NCBI GenBank assembly: GCA_905181715.1
Contig: CAJIYT010000007.1
Location: 1-64,000 of the forward strand
Direction of reading: 5' to 3'
Source of the DNA: an uncultured Candidatus Poseidoniales archaeon
Lineage (GTDB): Archaea > Thermoplasmatota > Poseidoniia > Poseidoniales > Poseidoniaceae
Length of the DNA stretch: 64,000 nt
Made by a program: the position numbers and the translations under genes. The notes under the pieces are model-generated. The model searched no databases. It was given only the letters and a program-made list of their open reading frames with translations, and was not told the DNA's origin. Below are positions 20,401 to 30,400 of the stretch, in pieces (the first letter of the stretch is position 1; the number at the start of each line of letters is the position of its first letter).

Positions 20401-20880
20401 ATGGGTGGACCTACAGTGCACTGTATTCGCGCTGAACTTCCGATTGACTCTGCCGAAAAGGCAAGAGAATCATTACTGAACATCGACACCTGGCCTACAT
20501 GGAATAGCAATACAATCAAAGTATTAACTTCTGATTCAGGAAAGATGATTCAAGGCCAGAAACTCGCATTTCATTCTATGAACAAGGGAGCCCTGCTTGA
20601 GACTAGATGGGGTGTTGATTCGATTCGTGAAGGAGATGGCTTTTCTGAAATATGCTTCTCCCATCAAGGGCAATTGCGTATGGAAAAAGAGGTTGCTAAA
20701 TCCATTGCAGAACTCAATATCTGTATCACCGTACTTGCTCGTGAAGGAGGAGGAGTGGAAATCTCAACCGCTTGGCGAATTAAGGGATTTGCTAGAATTT
20801 TTAAGCAAAGTTTTCGCCGTTTGATAATTTCCTACAGTCAAAGGTTGTTAGATGATTTAGTAAATCACTCATCCAAGTGA
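20401..20880 (+). CDS. SRPBCC/START-like (polyketide cyclase/dehydrase-type) protein
   Basis: MGGPTVHCIRAELPIDSAEKARESLLNIDTWPTWNSNTIKVL fits the family. Upstream part of ORF 20092..20880 is antisense to the 17646..20318 CDS, so an internal start is favoured. Confidence 0.6.
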   Translation: MGGPTVHCIRAELPIDSAEKARESLLNIDTWPTWNSNTIKVLTSDSGKMIQGQKLAFHSMNKGALLETRWGVDSIREGDGFSEICFSHQGQLRMEKEVAKSIAELNICITVLAREGGGVEISTAWRIKGFARIFKQSFRRLIISYSQRLLDDLVNHSSK

Positions 20881-20926
20881 AGGGTTGAGCCGGTTTGTTC
20901 ATGGAGTGTAATGAAGAGCAGTTTGT

Positions 20927-21970
20927 ATGGCAGGTGATGAAAGAGGGAGGGACCGCGATAAAAAGCGCTCTCACCACAAACGCTCACCTAAACCATATGG
21001 CGGCCCAAAAAGAAGTGATTTGCTGCAAAGACACGCTGAATTTGATGATAGTGCAAGAGATTTTGCAATGAAACGTTTCACGATTAGGCCATTGCCGATG
21101 GCGATTCCGAAAGATCTTGAAGAAGTAAATAACTTTGAGTTTACTTGGTCCAATTCTCCAGTACCGTTGAAAACCGAAGGTAAAATTGCCAAGATGGTAG
21201 TACGTAAGGGAGAATTCGGATGGCTTTCGAATCAAAGAGTTGATGAAATTGGCAAAGAAGTTGCGCCGTTCAATATGACACTGGATCAAGCATTATCCCT
21301 CCGCAGTGCCCTATTACAGCAAAAAACCGTCTACACCCATGGGAAAATGAAATCAAGATCAAAAGCAATGACTAATTTGTATAGAGAAGGAATGACGGTT
21401 TTACAATTAACCAAAAAGTTTGATTTTCCCCCGATGAATATTTTCCGAGAGATTCTAACAGAGATGGGTTGGTCGAAAACAAAAATCAAGGAAACACTAC
21501 GCGAGCCGTCGCGTTTCAAGGAGAGGGAGAGGCAGGAGTTTGAAGCGGCTGAGGCTGCTGATCGTGTAAGCAATGTCGACCAATCCGAGACCCAAGAAAG
21601 GGCTGATGCCTTTGAAGATATTATATCAGACTGGTTCGAAGATAAGGGCGTTCGAATCAGACGACAACCAGAGATGGTTAAAGAACAAATGAGCGAACAT
21701 GGTAGGCCAATAAACACACCAGATCTATTATTCCTCGATCACGTCACTATCAATGGTGAGCCAATCGCTTGGATTGACGCCAAGCATTTCTATGGAGCTG
21801 ATGTTGGTTTTCAAAGGAAGAAGATGGTGAAGCAAACCAGTCGCTACGTAGAATCTTGGGGACAGGGGGCAATTATTTTCAGACATGGTTTTAGCGATAA
21901 TCTCCACGTTCCTGGTGTGGTATTACTAGATAATGGCCCATTGGACATCTCAAGGATTACTCAATCCTAG
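20927..21970 (+). CDS. TPD-motif PD-(D/E)XK nuclease family protein, CDIN1/C15orf41-like
   Basis: C-terminal NTPDLLFLDHVTINGEPIAWIDAKHFYGADVGFQRKKMVKQTSRYVESWGQGAIIFRHGF fits the TPD...WI(D/E)xK...G(P/A)xxIxxxGF pattern recalled for human CDIN1; N-terminal helical HTH-like region. Confidence 0.75.
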   Translation: MAGDERGRDRDKKRSHHKRSPKPYGGPKRSDLLQRHAEFDDSARDFAMKRFTIRPLPMAIPKDLEEVNNFEFTWSNSPVPLKTEGKIAKMVVRKGEFGWLSNQRVDEIGKEVAPFNMTLDQALSLRSALLQQKTVYTHGKMKSRSKAMTNLYREGMTVLQLTKKFDFPPMNIFREILTEMGWSKTKIKETLREPSRFKERERQEFEAAEAADRVSNVDQSETQERADAFEDIISDWFEDKGVRIRRQPEMVKEQMSEHGRPINTPDLLFLDHVTINGEPIAWIDAKHFYGADVGFQRKKMVKQTSRYVESWGQGAIIFRHGFSDNLHVPGVVLLDNGPLDISRITQS

Positions 21971-22913
21971 TCAGCATTACACCATAACCAAGATGTTTTA
22001 TTTTTTGTAATAATTCCTCTGTGAATACGGGTTTATTCGTCAAATCTTTGGGAAGGATCACAAGTGAAGACCCTAGCATACACAGATGACAACTCGCAGT
22101 TTCTCCAAATCCTTCCTGGGTCACTAAAGCATGTACATCGGCTAATAAATCACTGCGATCTTTTTCATTTAACATTCCTGACCCAATAGCGAATCTATCT
22201 GATTCCATTAATAATTCGGGCCATGCCTCTGGCTTCCAATCCCTATCAGCTAATCGCTTAACTGAAGAATTGCCAGCTTTATTTATCGCGCGTTTCCAGT
22301 CTGCATTGTCGATGTATTGTGAAGTGTGGCGGCTAGCACCAACGACCCAAACCAATATCGCTTCTGAATCTATACTGAATCCTCTCGCTTTGCCTGGATA
22401 AGGGGGTGAACCGGGGTTAGTACGTAATGCAACCCCTCCAGCCCAAAGACCAAGGACATCGCCCAAACCAGCAGAATGTTGTCTCTCTATTCGATGAGCC
22501 AATCTTACTAGAGGGCCAATATCGTCAACGCCATGAATCTCGCCCAATGCTAAAGCACACGCCAACAAACCAGCTGCAGACATACCAAATCCTTGCGATA
22601 ATGGCAATTCGCAGGTCATCACGACCCGGTGTGAAATGTCTCCTGAAAGTCTGTAGGTCGAATGAAATGCTTCTAGTAAATCTGCTAATAATTCATGTTC
22701 ACCTTCGATTATTTGATCATTATAATCATTAACAATAATCTCAGATGAAGATTCTTCATCGTTATTGTCATAGCGTTCAATAGTGACTTTTACTCCATCC
22801 TTCAAACAGAGACCTGCTCCTCTCGACCCTTGTCTTCTTGGCAGTAGTGCATCATCGCTAATCGAGAATAGCAAAGTGATATGGCCGCCAACGTGAGTTG
22901 TTGACTCTCCCAT
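21957..22913 (-). CDS. Pantoate kinase (archaeal CoA biosynthesis, GHMP superfamily)
   Basis: VGGHITLLFSI...RRQGSRGAGLCLKDGV and GHMP motif LPLSQGFGMSAAGLLACALALGEIHG. Confidence 0.85.
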   Translation of the reverse strand: MGESTTHVGGHITLLFSISDDALLPRRQGSRGAGLCLKDGVKVTIERYDNNDEESSSEIIVNDYNDQIIEGEHELLADLLEAFHSTYRLSGDISHRVVMTCELPLSQGFGMSAAGLLACALALGEIHGVDDIGPLVRLAHRIERQHSAGLGDVLGLWAGGVALRTNPGSPPYPGKARGFSIDSEAILVWVVGASRHTSQYIDNADWKRAINKAGNSSVKRLADRDWKPEAWPELLMESDRFAIGSGMLNEKDRSDLLADVHALVTQEGFGETASCHLCMLGSSLVILPKDLTNKPVFTEELLQKIKHLGYGVMLTRIE

Positions 22914-22960
22914 GCAACACGCAGATGCTTACCGCACATCAGCATTGGTACGTCGGGGAA

Positions 22961-23887
22961 TCAAGCTAATGCTAAATCGACTTCTTCCTGAATCTTATCG
23001 AAACGGTTAGCCAATTCCTTAATTGCGTAATTGAATATTGTGACTGGGTCTAATGCACCATCGCCTTCGAAGGTCAGAATGAACTCGCCTGGAACCTCTT
23101 CAAAGATAATTGCGTTATCGAAATCGCCTTCGCGCCCGGTGCCATCTCCAACTTGATGCATTGCACGTTGAAGAGCAATGACATCATCGATATCTTCACA
23201 TACACCCTTGGTGAATAGTTTTCCATCGACGCTTTTGCCGGTTGTTAGTGTTAAATCGAGGTCGTATAGTACCTTTGCTTTACGTGCTTTATCGAGCTTT
23301 GCAAGTTTGCGAGGCTCGAATCCTACAGCTGCTGCAGGTGCCCACTTTGCATGGTCCCTACCACGGCCCAAAGAGGCATAGGCATAAAATTCGATATATT
23401 GACCAGATGTAAGTAGAGTTAATGGAATTCTTGCATGTTCGTCACGAATCTGTAATTTGCTTTCACCCAATACGTTAAGATCACTTGCATGAACTATTTT
23501 GAACTCCTCTTCGCTATCTACCTCAGGTCCTTTTACAGAGCAGTGATAGATAATCTGTGATTGAGGGCTACCCCATTGGTCTTCTGCAAGATTCTCATTG
23601 TTTGGATCATCTTCTGGGAAGAGAAACTCATCGAGAAATGTTGGGATTGGAACCATTGCTAAACGATGTGCTAATTGCTCATCGGGCAATACATTGATCG
23701 ATTCCATAGTTTTCCCATTCTCATCGATGGTGGTTCCTTGTTCGATTCTGACTTTGGTAATCGCCATCTTTGGAACATCCGAAAGGATGGTTCTTCTCAA
23801 GGAGTTAACCTGAGATGCGTCACTCTCCGTAAGTAAAATACGAATTCGGTTTTCCTTAGGCCAGCCATCAACTATCTGTGCTTTCAT
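22961..23887 (-). CDS. rpoD: DNA-directed RNA polymerase subunit D (Rpo3)
   Basis: MKAQIVDGWPKENRIRILLTESDASQVNSLRRTILSDVPKMAITKVRI; sits directly after rps11. Start set at ATG 23887. Confidence 0.93.
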   Translation of the reverse strand: MKAQIVDGWPKENRIRILLTESDASQVNSLRRTILSDVPKMAITKVRIEQGTTIDENGKTMESINVLPDEQLAHRLAMVPIPTFLDEFLFPEDDPNNENLAEDQWGSPQSQIIYHCSVKGPEVDSEEEFKIVHASDLNVLGESKLQIRDEHARIPLTLLTSGQYIEFYAYASLGRGRDHAKWAPAAAVGFEPRKLAKLDKARKAKVLYDLDLTLTTGKSVDGKLFTKGVCEDIDDVIALQRAMHQVGDGTGREGDFDNAIIFEEVPGEFILTFEGDGALDPVTIFNYAIKELANRFDKIQEEVDLALA

Positions 23888-23897
23888 CGAAATCACC

Positions 23898-24284
23898 TCA
23901 AACCCTACGGCCACGACGGCCGCCCTTGCTCTTAGTCCCGTCGTGAGCGATTGGGGTAACATCCTCAATCCGAGTAATCACAACACCGGCACGGGTAAGT
24001 GCACGGATTGCTGCTTGAGCGCCTGGTCCTGTGTTGTTCGACTTATTTCCGCCTGGCGCGCGATATTTTACAATAACTTGTGTGAACTCTCTCTCCTTCA
24101 AGTGGTCAGCCATCTTTTCTGCGGCTCTTGTTGCTGCGAATTGTCCGCCGCTATCTTTGCTCGACTTGACAACTTGCCCACCAGAGCAGGTTGCGATTGT
24201 CTCAGCACCGGTAAGATCGGTTGCTGTCAGGAGGATGTTATTGTATGATGAGAAAATATTTACTATTGCTTTACGTGACATCAT
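23898..24284 (-). CDS. rps11: Ribosomal protein uS11
   Basis: AIVNIFSSYNNILLTATDLTGAETIATCSGGQVVKSSKD...GAQAAIRALTRAGVVITRIEDVTPIAHDGTKSKGGRRGRRV. Confidence 0.97.
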   Translation of the reverse strand: MMSRKAIVNIFSSYNNILLTATDLTGAETIATCSGGQVVKSSKDSGGQFAATRAAEKMADHLKEREFTQVIVKYRAPGGNKSNNTGPGAQAAIRALTRAGVVITRIEDVTPIAHDGTKSKGGRRGRRV

Positions 24285-24946
24285 TGGTCACCTCCCTTTG
24301 CCGGAATTGTATCCTCTGCTTCTGGTGCAGCACCCGCTGCTTCGTTTACTTTGGATGCATCTTTACCATCGAATTCAGGATCTACTTCTTCTTCAGCGTA
24401 TTCAGCATTGTCGCGCATTCCCATAATGGTCTGGCGAATCTCGTGATTCTCATCGTTGAGCATACTGCTTGGATGGTAACGAATCATTTCCTCGTCATCT
24501 CTGTTTACTGGGTAAGAAGGAATCGTAACCTTTTGATCGCCTAGACAGATGTGTCCGTGAATCACTAATTGGCGTGCTTGCTTCATGGAACAAGCTAATC
24601 CCTTGTAATAGACTTGAGCTTGAAGTCTACGGTTGAGAATATCTTCTGTTGATAGTGTGAGAATGTCGTCAATAATTGCATCTGAAGAAATCAAACCTTT
24701 GCGATGCATGGATTGGAGTAATGCTTCTTTCTCACGAGACCAGTGGCCTTCTGTGGTATCTACCCTACCAATCAACTTCATGGCTTGGCGACGATGTCGG
24801 CGGAGTTGGGATTTGGCCTTCCAAATCTCTCTCATGTTCTTCAGGCCATGGTTGGCACCGATTGCATGCTCCTCCTCGATCCTCTGGGCTTTCCAGGGGT
24901 GAGATGGTGTGTCAAACTTAGGGCGTGAAAACTTTGGATGTCCCAT
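24281..24946 (-). CDS. rps4: Ribosomal protein uS4
   Basis: MGHPKFSRPKFDTPSHPWKAQRIEEEHAI; S4 domain ARQLVIHGHICLGDQKVTIPSYPV. Confidence 0.97.
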   Translation of the reverse strand: MGHPKFSRPKFDTPSHPWKAQRIEEEHAIGANHGLKNMREIWKAKSQLRRHRRQAMKLIGRVDTTEGHWSREKEALLQSMHRKGLISSDAIIDDILTLSTEDILNRRLQAQVYYKGLACSMKQARQLVIHGHICLGDQKVTIPSYPVNRDDEEMIRYHPSSMLNDENHEIRQTIMGMRDNAEYAEEEVDPEFDGKDASKVNEAAGAAPEAEDTIPAKGGDQ

Positions 24947-24961
24947 TCTAATAGCCTCCTA

Positions 24962-25423
24962 TCACTTCTTCCTCTGAACTCCAAGAGTGAGTCCAAAACG
25001 ACCGTTGGAGCGGCCTCTTTGTCCACGTACCTTGTGTCCGCCAGCGTGGCGGATACCGCGGTATGCCTTGATTGCACGAAGGCGGGAAATATCATCATCA
25101 TTCATCAACATCAGATCTTGGCCGATTAGATGCAACTCGTCGCCGGACTCTAAATCTCGTTGGCGATTCAACATCCATAGTGGAACATTTTGATTGTAAT
25201 TATCGAGCGCTTCTCTTAGAACATCTTGTTGTTCCTTGGAAAGAGTGCCCGCAAGAGTGGACGGATTTACGCCAACATGTTCGCAGATTTGTGCCGCTGT
25301 TCGGTCCCCTACGCCCCTGATTGAAGTCAATGCAGTATTCAATGGCTTGAGACCATCCATGTCTGTATTAGCGATTCTTATCAGATAGGAGAAATCGTCG
25401 CCTAGGTCTTGTTCTTTTGCCAT
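24962..25423 (-). CDS. rps13: Ribosomal protein uS13
   Basis: YLIRIANTDMDGLKPLNTALTSIRGVGDRTA...AIKAYRGIRHAGGHKVRGQRGRSNGRFGLTLGVQRKK. ATG 25423 is preceded by an SD-like AAGGTGA on the minus strand. Confidence 0.97.
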   Translation of the reverse strand: MAKEQDLGDDFSYLIRIANTDMDGLKPLNTALTSIRGVGDRTAAQICEHVGVNPSTLAGTLSKEQQDVLREALDNYNQNVPLWMLNRQRDLESGDELHLIGQDLMLMNDDDISRLRAIKAYRGIRHAGGHKVRGQRGRSNGRFGLTLGVQRKK

Positions 25424-25562
25424 GCAATCACCTTCAAGTGCGTACCAACACAATGTCGAGCGACAATCCGACTGACCCCCCATATATCAATACCGCGATT
25501 GATTAGCGGTACCCCTTAACGCGAGAGTAAAACGCAGTGCCCTTGTTATTATTAGTAATCGT

Positions 25563-26768
25563 TCATTTCATCAAGCACAATAGTAATGACCCATCTACCA
25601 AATCATTACAGACAAACGCGATGCCTTTTGCTCTATCATCCAAGCGCCTGTCGAGCATTGATTGTAGCCGTGGTTGTTCCCTTGGATTTACTCTTGCCCG
25701 GACACGGATATCACCGATTGATTTTGCCTGTGCTTTATCGATTATAAGTTCGAGGATCTCTTCGTCCAAAGGGGAATTGAAAGTAGCGATTACCCGTCCC
25801 TTGGCCTGTATCAATAAATTATGCTCAGGGGTTGGCAAATCAAACAATCCACTATGGCGAATCGTCGGTCGTCTACCTTTGACATCTAACCATTCTACCG
25901 ATTGACCAGATAAGACATCTTCAAACCATGAATATACCAACCCTGATTCTACTAATGCTGAATCGATAATAGCTATCATGTCTCCCGGCTTAGAATATCT
26001 ATTTGAAACTTGAATCTCACTTTCTCTGCCCGCTCCTTGAATTATTAAAGTAGGTTCGAAGTCGGGGGGGATTCGAACAAATCTACGCTTAATTCCAATT
26101 GAAGAGGCTGCTCCCAACCATAATGAAAGGCGGTCGATTCTACCCCTGCCCCTACTCGTCCATTCCCAGGTTCTACCAATATTGGGCCACACAGAATCGA
26201 CTATCTCTTCGACCTCTGTCCGCAAACTATCGGTCAATCGTGGTGAAAGATCAAGCATTATTGCCGGGCCACGTTCTCCGGTTGTCAAATATGGTTTCCA
26301 TGCAGAAAGGGTTTCACCGATCTGGGGGGCCATCTCATCTAGCCCATGTGTGCGTGAATTTTTTGGTCGCGCAGGATCGAGGTGGAGAAAGCCGACAGAG
26401 TCGCTAATCTCTGCAGCCTCAAGCGCCAACTTTGCCTCTCGGCCGTCGCCGATAATAATGCCGCTTTTCCCCCTTATATTCGGAGATGATACTAACACAG
26501 AGCCAATGTTTTGAGCTGCGAATTCACCTGTACCTTCGTCTAATTCAATGCCAAGGGCCGGTCGAGAAAGCACATTGGCAAATGCAACCATTTGTATTCC
26601 ACTACCGCAGGCAGGGTCTACAATCGGTCCATCTGGTATTGGGAGGGTTGCTAAAAATTCCGCTCTGTTCATTGCCACTTGCCACGGAGTTGCAAGCCTG
26701 TCCGCTCCTTTAGCATAATGAAAATCGAGATTTTCACTGGGAACGGTGGAGAGTTCAATATATCGCAA
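25563..26768 (-). CDS. Class I SAM-dependent methyltransferase with THUMP-like C-terminal region
   Basis: IVDPACGSGIQMVAFANV, FLHLDPARPKNSRTHGLDEMAP; overall layout as in THUMP-like/PG_1098-type methyltransferases. Confidence 0.7.
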   Translation of the reverse strand: MRYIELSTVPSENLDFHYAKGADRLATPWQVAMNRAEFLATLPIPDGPIVDPACGSGIQMVAFANVLSRPALGIELDEGTGEFAAQNIGSVLVSSPNIRGKSGIIIGDGREAKLALEAAEISDSVGFLHLDPARPKNSRTHGLDEMAPQIGETLSAWKPYLTTGERGPAIMLDLSPRLTDSLRTEVEEIVDSVWPNIGRTWEWTSRGRGRIDRLSLWLGAASSIGIKRRFVRIPPDFEPTLIIQGAGRESEIQVSNRYSKPGDMIAIIDSALVESGLVYSWFEDVLSGQSVEWLDVKGRRPTIRHSGLFDLPTPEHNLLIQAKGRVIATFNSPLDEEILELIIDKAQAKSIGDIRVRARVNPREQPRLQSMLDRRLDDRAKGIAFVCNDLVDGSLLLCLMK

Positions 26769-26776
26769 ATGGACAC

Positions 26777-27457
26777 CTAGCCTGAAATATCAGTTCGTAC
26801 AAGCAAACTCTCAAAATGAATTCCTGCATCGTTGAACATCTTTGCTCCGCCTTCTTCTCTATCGAGTATACTAATTACAGCAATTACCTGACAAGCCGTG
26901 TCTCTCTCTATTCTCTCAACCGCCTTAATGGCTGAGCCTCCAGTAGTGGTTACATCTTCGAGAACAACCACATTGCCGCCATCTGCAATCGACGTTCCCT
27001 CTACACCTGGGGGGTTGTTTGTCTTACGGCCCCCTCTGCCTTTAGCCTCTTTGCGAACCATAAATCCAAGACGATTTGAAGACGTATCAGTTGCTACAAC
27101 TAATGCAGTCAGTGGCACTGCTCCTAATTCTAAACCTCCGACAAAATCACAACCTAGAGTGTCAAGGCGGGAATTTATCAGTTCTCCGAGCAAACGTGCA
27201 GCATGTGGATGCATCATTACTGGTTTCATGTCGAAGAACCACCTGCTGGTTCTGCCGCTGGCTAGGGTGAATGCATCATCGCTACCTCCATCGAGAAAGG
27301 CGAGCTCCTTTACCAACTCTACTAACTCCGCCCAGCGGGGATTTGTGCGCATACCTTCGGGAACCGTCATGCGCGATGCTCGACACGCTTGTCGATAGAC
27401 CTTACGAACAATATTTCTCCTTGAGAGTTCCTCATAAGGTGTCGCCAATAGGCACAT
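26777..27457 (-). CDS. pyrE: Orotate phosphoribosyltransferase
   Basis: FTLASGRTSRWFFDMKPVMMHP, FVGGLELGAVPLT, GNVVVLEDVTTTGGSAIKAVERI. Confidence 0.92.
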   Translation of the reverse strand: MCLLATPYEELSRRNIVRKVYRQACRASRMTVPEGMRTNPRWAELVELVKELAFLDGGSDDAFTLASGRTSRWFFDMKPVMMHPHAARLLGELINSRLDTLGCDFVGGLELGAVPLTALVVATDTSSNRLGFMVRKEAKGRGGRKTNNPPGVEGTSIADGGNVVVLEDVTTTGGSAIKAVERIERDTACQVIAVISILDREEGGAKMFNDAGIHFESLLVRTDISG

Positions 27458-27466
27458 CAGGTCGTC

Positions 27467-30400
27467 ATGGTAGTCTCCGCGCCAGCAACGGGTTATAATC
27501 CGATTATCGGACTTGATCTCGATGCGTTACAGCAAGAGATTGACGACTACCATTTATGGATGGATGAAAGGGCTGATGAGGCCTACGATGTCGCGGAAAA
27601 GGCGCGTTCTAAGGGTCTTGACCATCAAACATTTGTTGAAATTCCCCGGGCCTCTGATTTAGCTGGGAGAACTGAAAAGTTACTGGTCAACCACCTAGAT
27701 GGTTTGGAAATCGCCGATGATATTCGAGTAATGCTTGACAATGAAGATCGTGAAACAACCGCTATTAGAATGGCTGAACAGGTTGCGATTCGTTGTAGAG
27801 ATGAAGGGCGAGGCACACAGATGAGCATTGATGTCGGCCTAAGAGTGGGTCTCGCCATTCTAACCGAAGCGGTACTGGTCGCGCCGCTAGAAGGAATTAG
27901 CGAGGTTAGATTGCTTTCGAATCTAGATGGATCCCAATTCGTTTCGATTCATTTTGCTGGTCCAATTAGAGCCGCCGGGGGAACTGCACAGGCCTTAGCG
28001 GTTCTAATCGCAGATATGATTCGTCGGAAATTGGGAATTGATTCTTACAAACCAAGCCAGCCGGAAATAGAACGGGTCAAGGAGGAGTTTGCTCTTTACC
28101 GGGGAAATTTGCAGTACCGCCCTTCACCGGAGGAAATTCAAGAAATTGTCAAAGCGTGCCCGGTGATGATCAATGGTGAATCTACTGAATCCATTGAATG
28201 CGCAGGCTACGGCAGAGTCCGAAATATCGACGAGCCGAGAATCCGCGGTGGGGTCCTACTGGTAATTGGCGAAGGAATGTGTCTAAAAGCACCTAAAATC
28301 CAGCGCCATACTGAAAGAATGAATGTCCCAGGGTGGGATTTCATTAGCAAATTTGCTGATCGGAATAAGGATTCTGAAGGAGGCGATAAACATGGTTTCA
28401 AATCGCGCCAAGTCCCAAAAATAAACAAATTCATGAAGGATATTATCGCTGGAAGACCGGTATTTGGAAGCCCTGGCCGTGCCGGTGGGTTTCGTTTGCG
28501 TTATGGCAGAGCAAGGCCCTCTGGGCTAGCTGCTGCGTCGTGCAATGCTGCTAGCATGGTAGCGATGGATGATTTCCTTGCAGTTGGTACGCAGATGAAA
28601 ATTGAGCGACCGGGGAAGGCTTGCGCTGTGACACCATGTGACGTTGCCGAAGGGCCGTGGGTGATATTGGATGATGGTAGGTTTTTCCGGTTTGATGATG
28701 CTGAATCTTTTGGTGTTTTGAGCCGGAAGGTTTCATCGATTTGGGATAATGGTGAAATCGTTATCGGCTATGGCGAGTTTCTTGAAAATAACAAAAAATT
28801 AGTACCCTCTGGTTACAATATTGATTGGTGGGCTGCTGATCTTCTAGAGGAGTTGTCAAGCGAGAAAGAGGTAGGGGATTTCTGCGATATTATCGGAGTG
28901 AAGCGCGAGGATTTACCCGTGGGTTTCCCGGGTGGGGGAATCGTTACTTCGGAGGACGTTTATGCAAAGCGCAAGTGGTTTGATGCATTACGCTTACTAG
29001 TTCCCGATTGGGCTTCTAGTAAGGCGGTTTCTTTGCGTTTTAAAACCTCGTTGACTCCGGCCAATAACCCTTGGTGGAAGGATTTGCCCTTGGAATGGAT
29101 ACCTGCGATTTCCGCCATGATCGCCGCCGCAGCGATAGAAAATACGCCTGAAACCGTCCTAGAAAAAGGAGTGAAATGCCACCCGGTTTCTGAGACGAAA
29201 TGCCTACGTATCAAGGGGGGTGTTTCCAACTGGGATTCTCGGCTTATGGCTTCCCTTCTGCCCGAACAAGAAGATGAATACCAATGGGAGCAAATCCCGG
29301 GAGGAAAGCATCCCATCGCCGATGATATTTTTCCTGAATCTGCGGATAGTCATTGGATTATGCGGCTACACGGTTTGGCAAAGGCAACAGCCTTAGTTTT
29401 GGGACTAAGACATCACCATGACGGAGATGATTTGGTCATCACTTCTGGCTGGCAAGCGATGCTTGATGGTTTGGGATTCAGCTCTGACGGGGATTCGCCG
29501 CGACTGATATCCAAGGTTGTCCCATTGGCTGAAGAAAGAATTTCTTCACTGAGAAGGGCTTTCGTCATTATCGGTGAAGAAGAAGAGCGCATGGAAATAC
29601 TCAATCGCGATAAATCATCAGCAAGAATCGCTGCTGAGACCAGCGCTCGGCAGAAAGGCCTCACAATCGCTGAAACCGATGCAATTGGTAGGGCCGCTGC
29701 TGATGAAGTAGTAGACGAGGGTTGTAAGGATTCGAAATCACTACTCAACTCTCAAATCCTATACGATGATCACCTAGTCGATGGATCGCTATGGATCGCC
29801 CGTAAAATAAGCGACCTGAGACTAGAGCATGCGGCACCAGTACGCATTGGTACACGTATGGGGAGGCCCGAAAAAGCTGCGCCTCGTGAAAAGCCAGTTG
29901 TTCATTCCCTCTTCCCTCTAGACATCAACGGTGGAAATCAAAGATTGATGAAAAATGCATTGTTAAAGAAGGAGATCAGAATTCAATTGGGTTCGCGGAA
30001 ATGTAGCAAATGTAGTCGTAGGTCGCCGATGTTGAGATGTCATCATCGTCGTCGTAACGAATTTGGAGAGAAAATAATCGGGGAAAATTGTGGCGGAAGG
30101 ACCGAAAAAGAAGTATCTTCACAACGCAAAGGAGCTAGGCGCAGAGGAGAATTGCAAACAGTACCAATCGATGATATTGCTGAAGATGCTCGAGTTAACC
30201 TCGGCCTAGACCGCATCCCTGAGCGGATGAAATGCCTCAAGAAATTAATGAGTCGTGATCAAACTCCTGAAGCCATGGAAAAGGGCTTTCTTAGAGCTAA
30301 ATTCAAACTTCCGGTATTTCGCGATGGGACAGTAAGATACGACATGAGTGATGTGCCGCTCTCACATTTCACCCCATATGAAATTGGAGTGCCCTGGAAA

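Noticed and set aside
24031-25320. Several plus-strand ORFs in the ribosomal protein region
   Set aside because: Antisense to the clearly recognised rps11, rps4 and rps13 genes.
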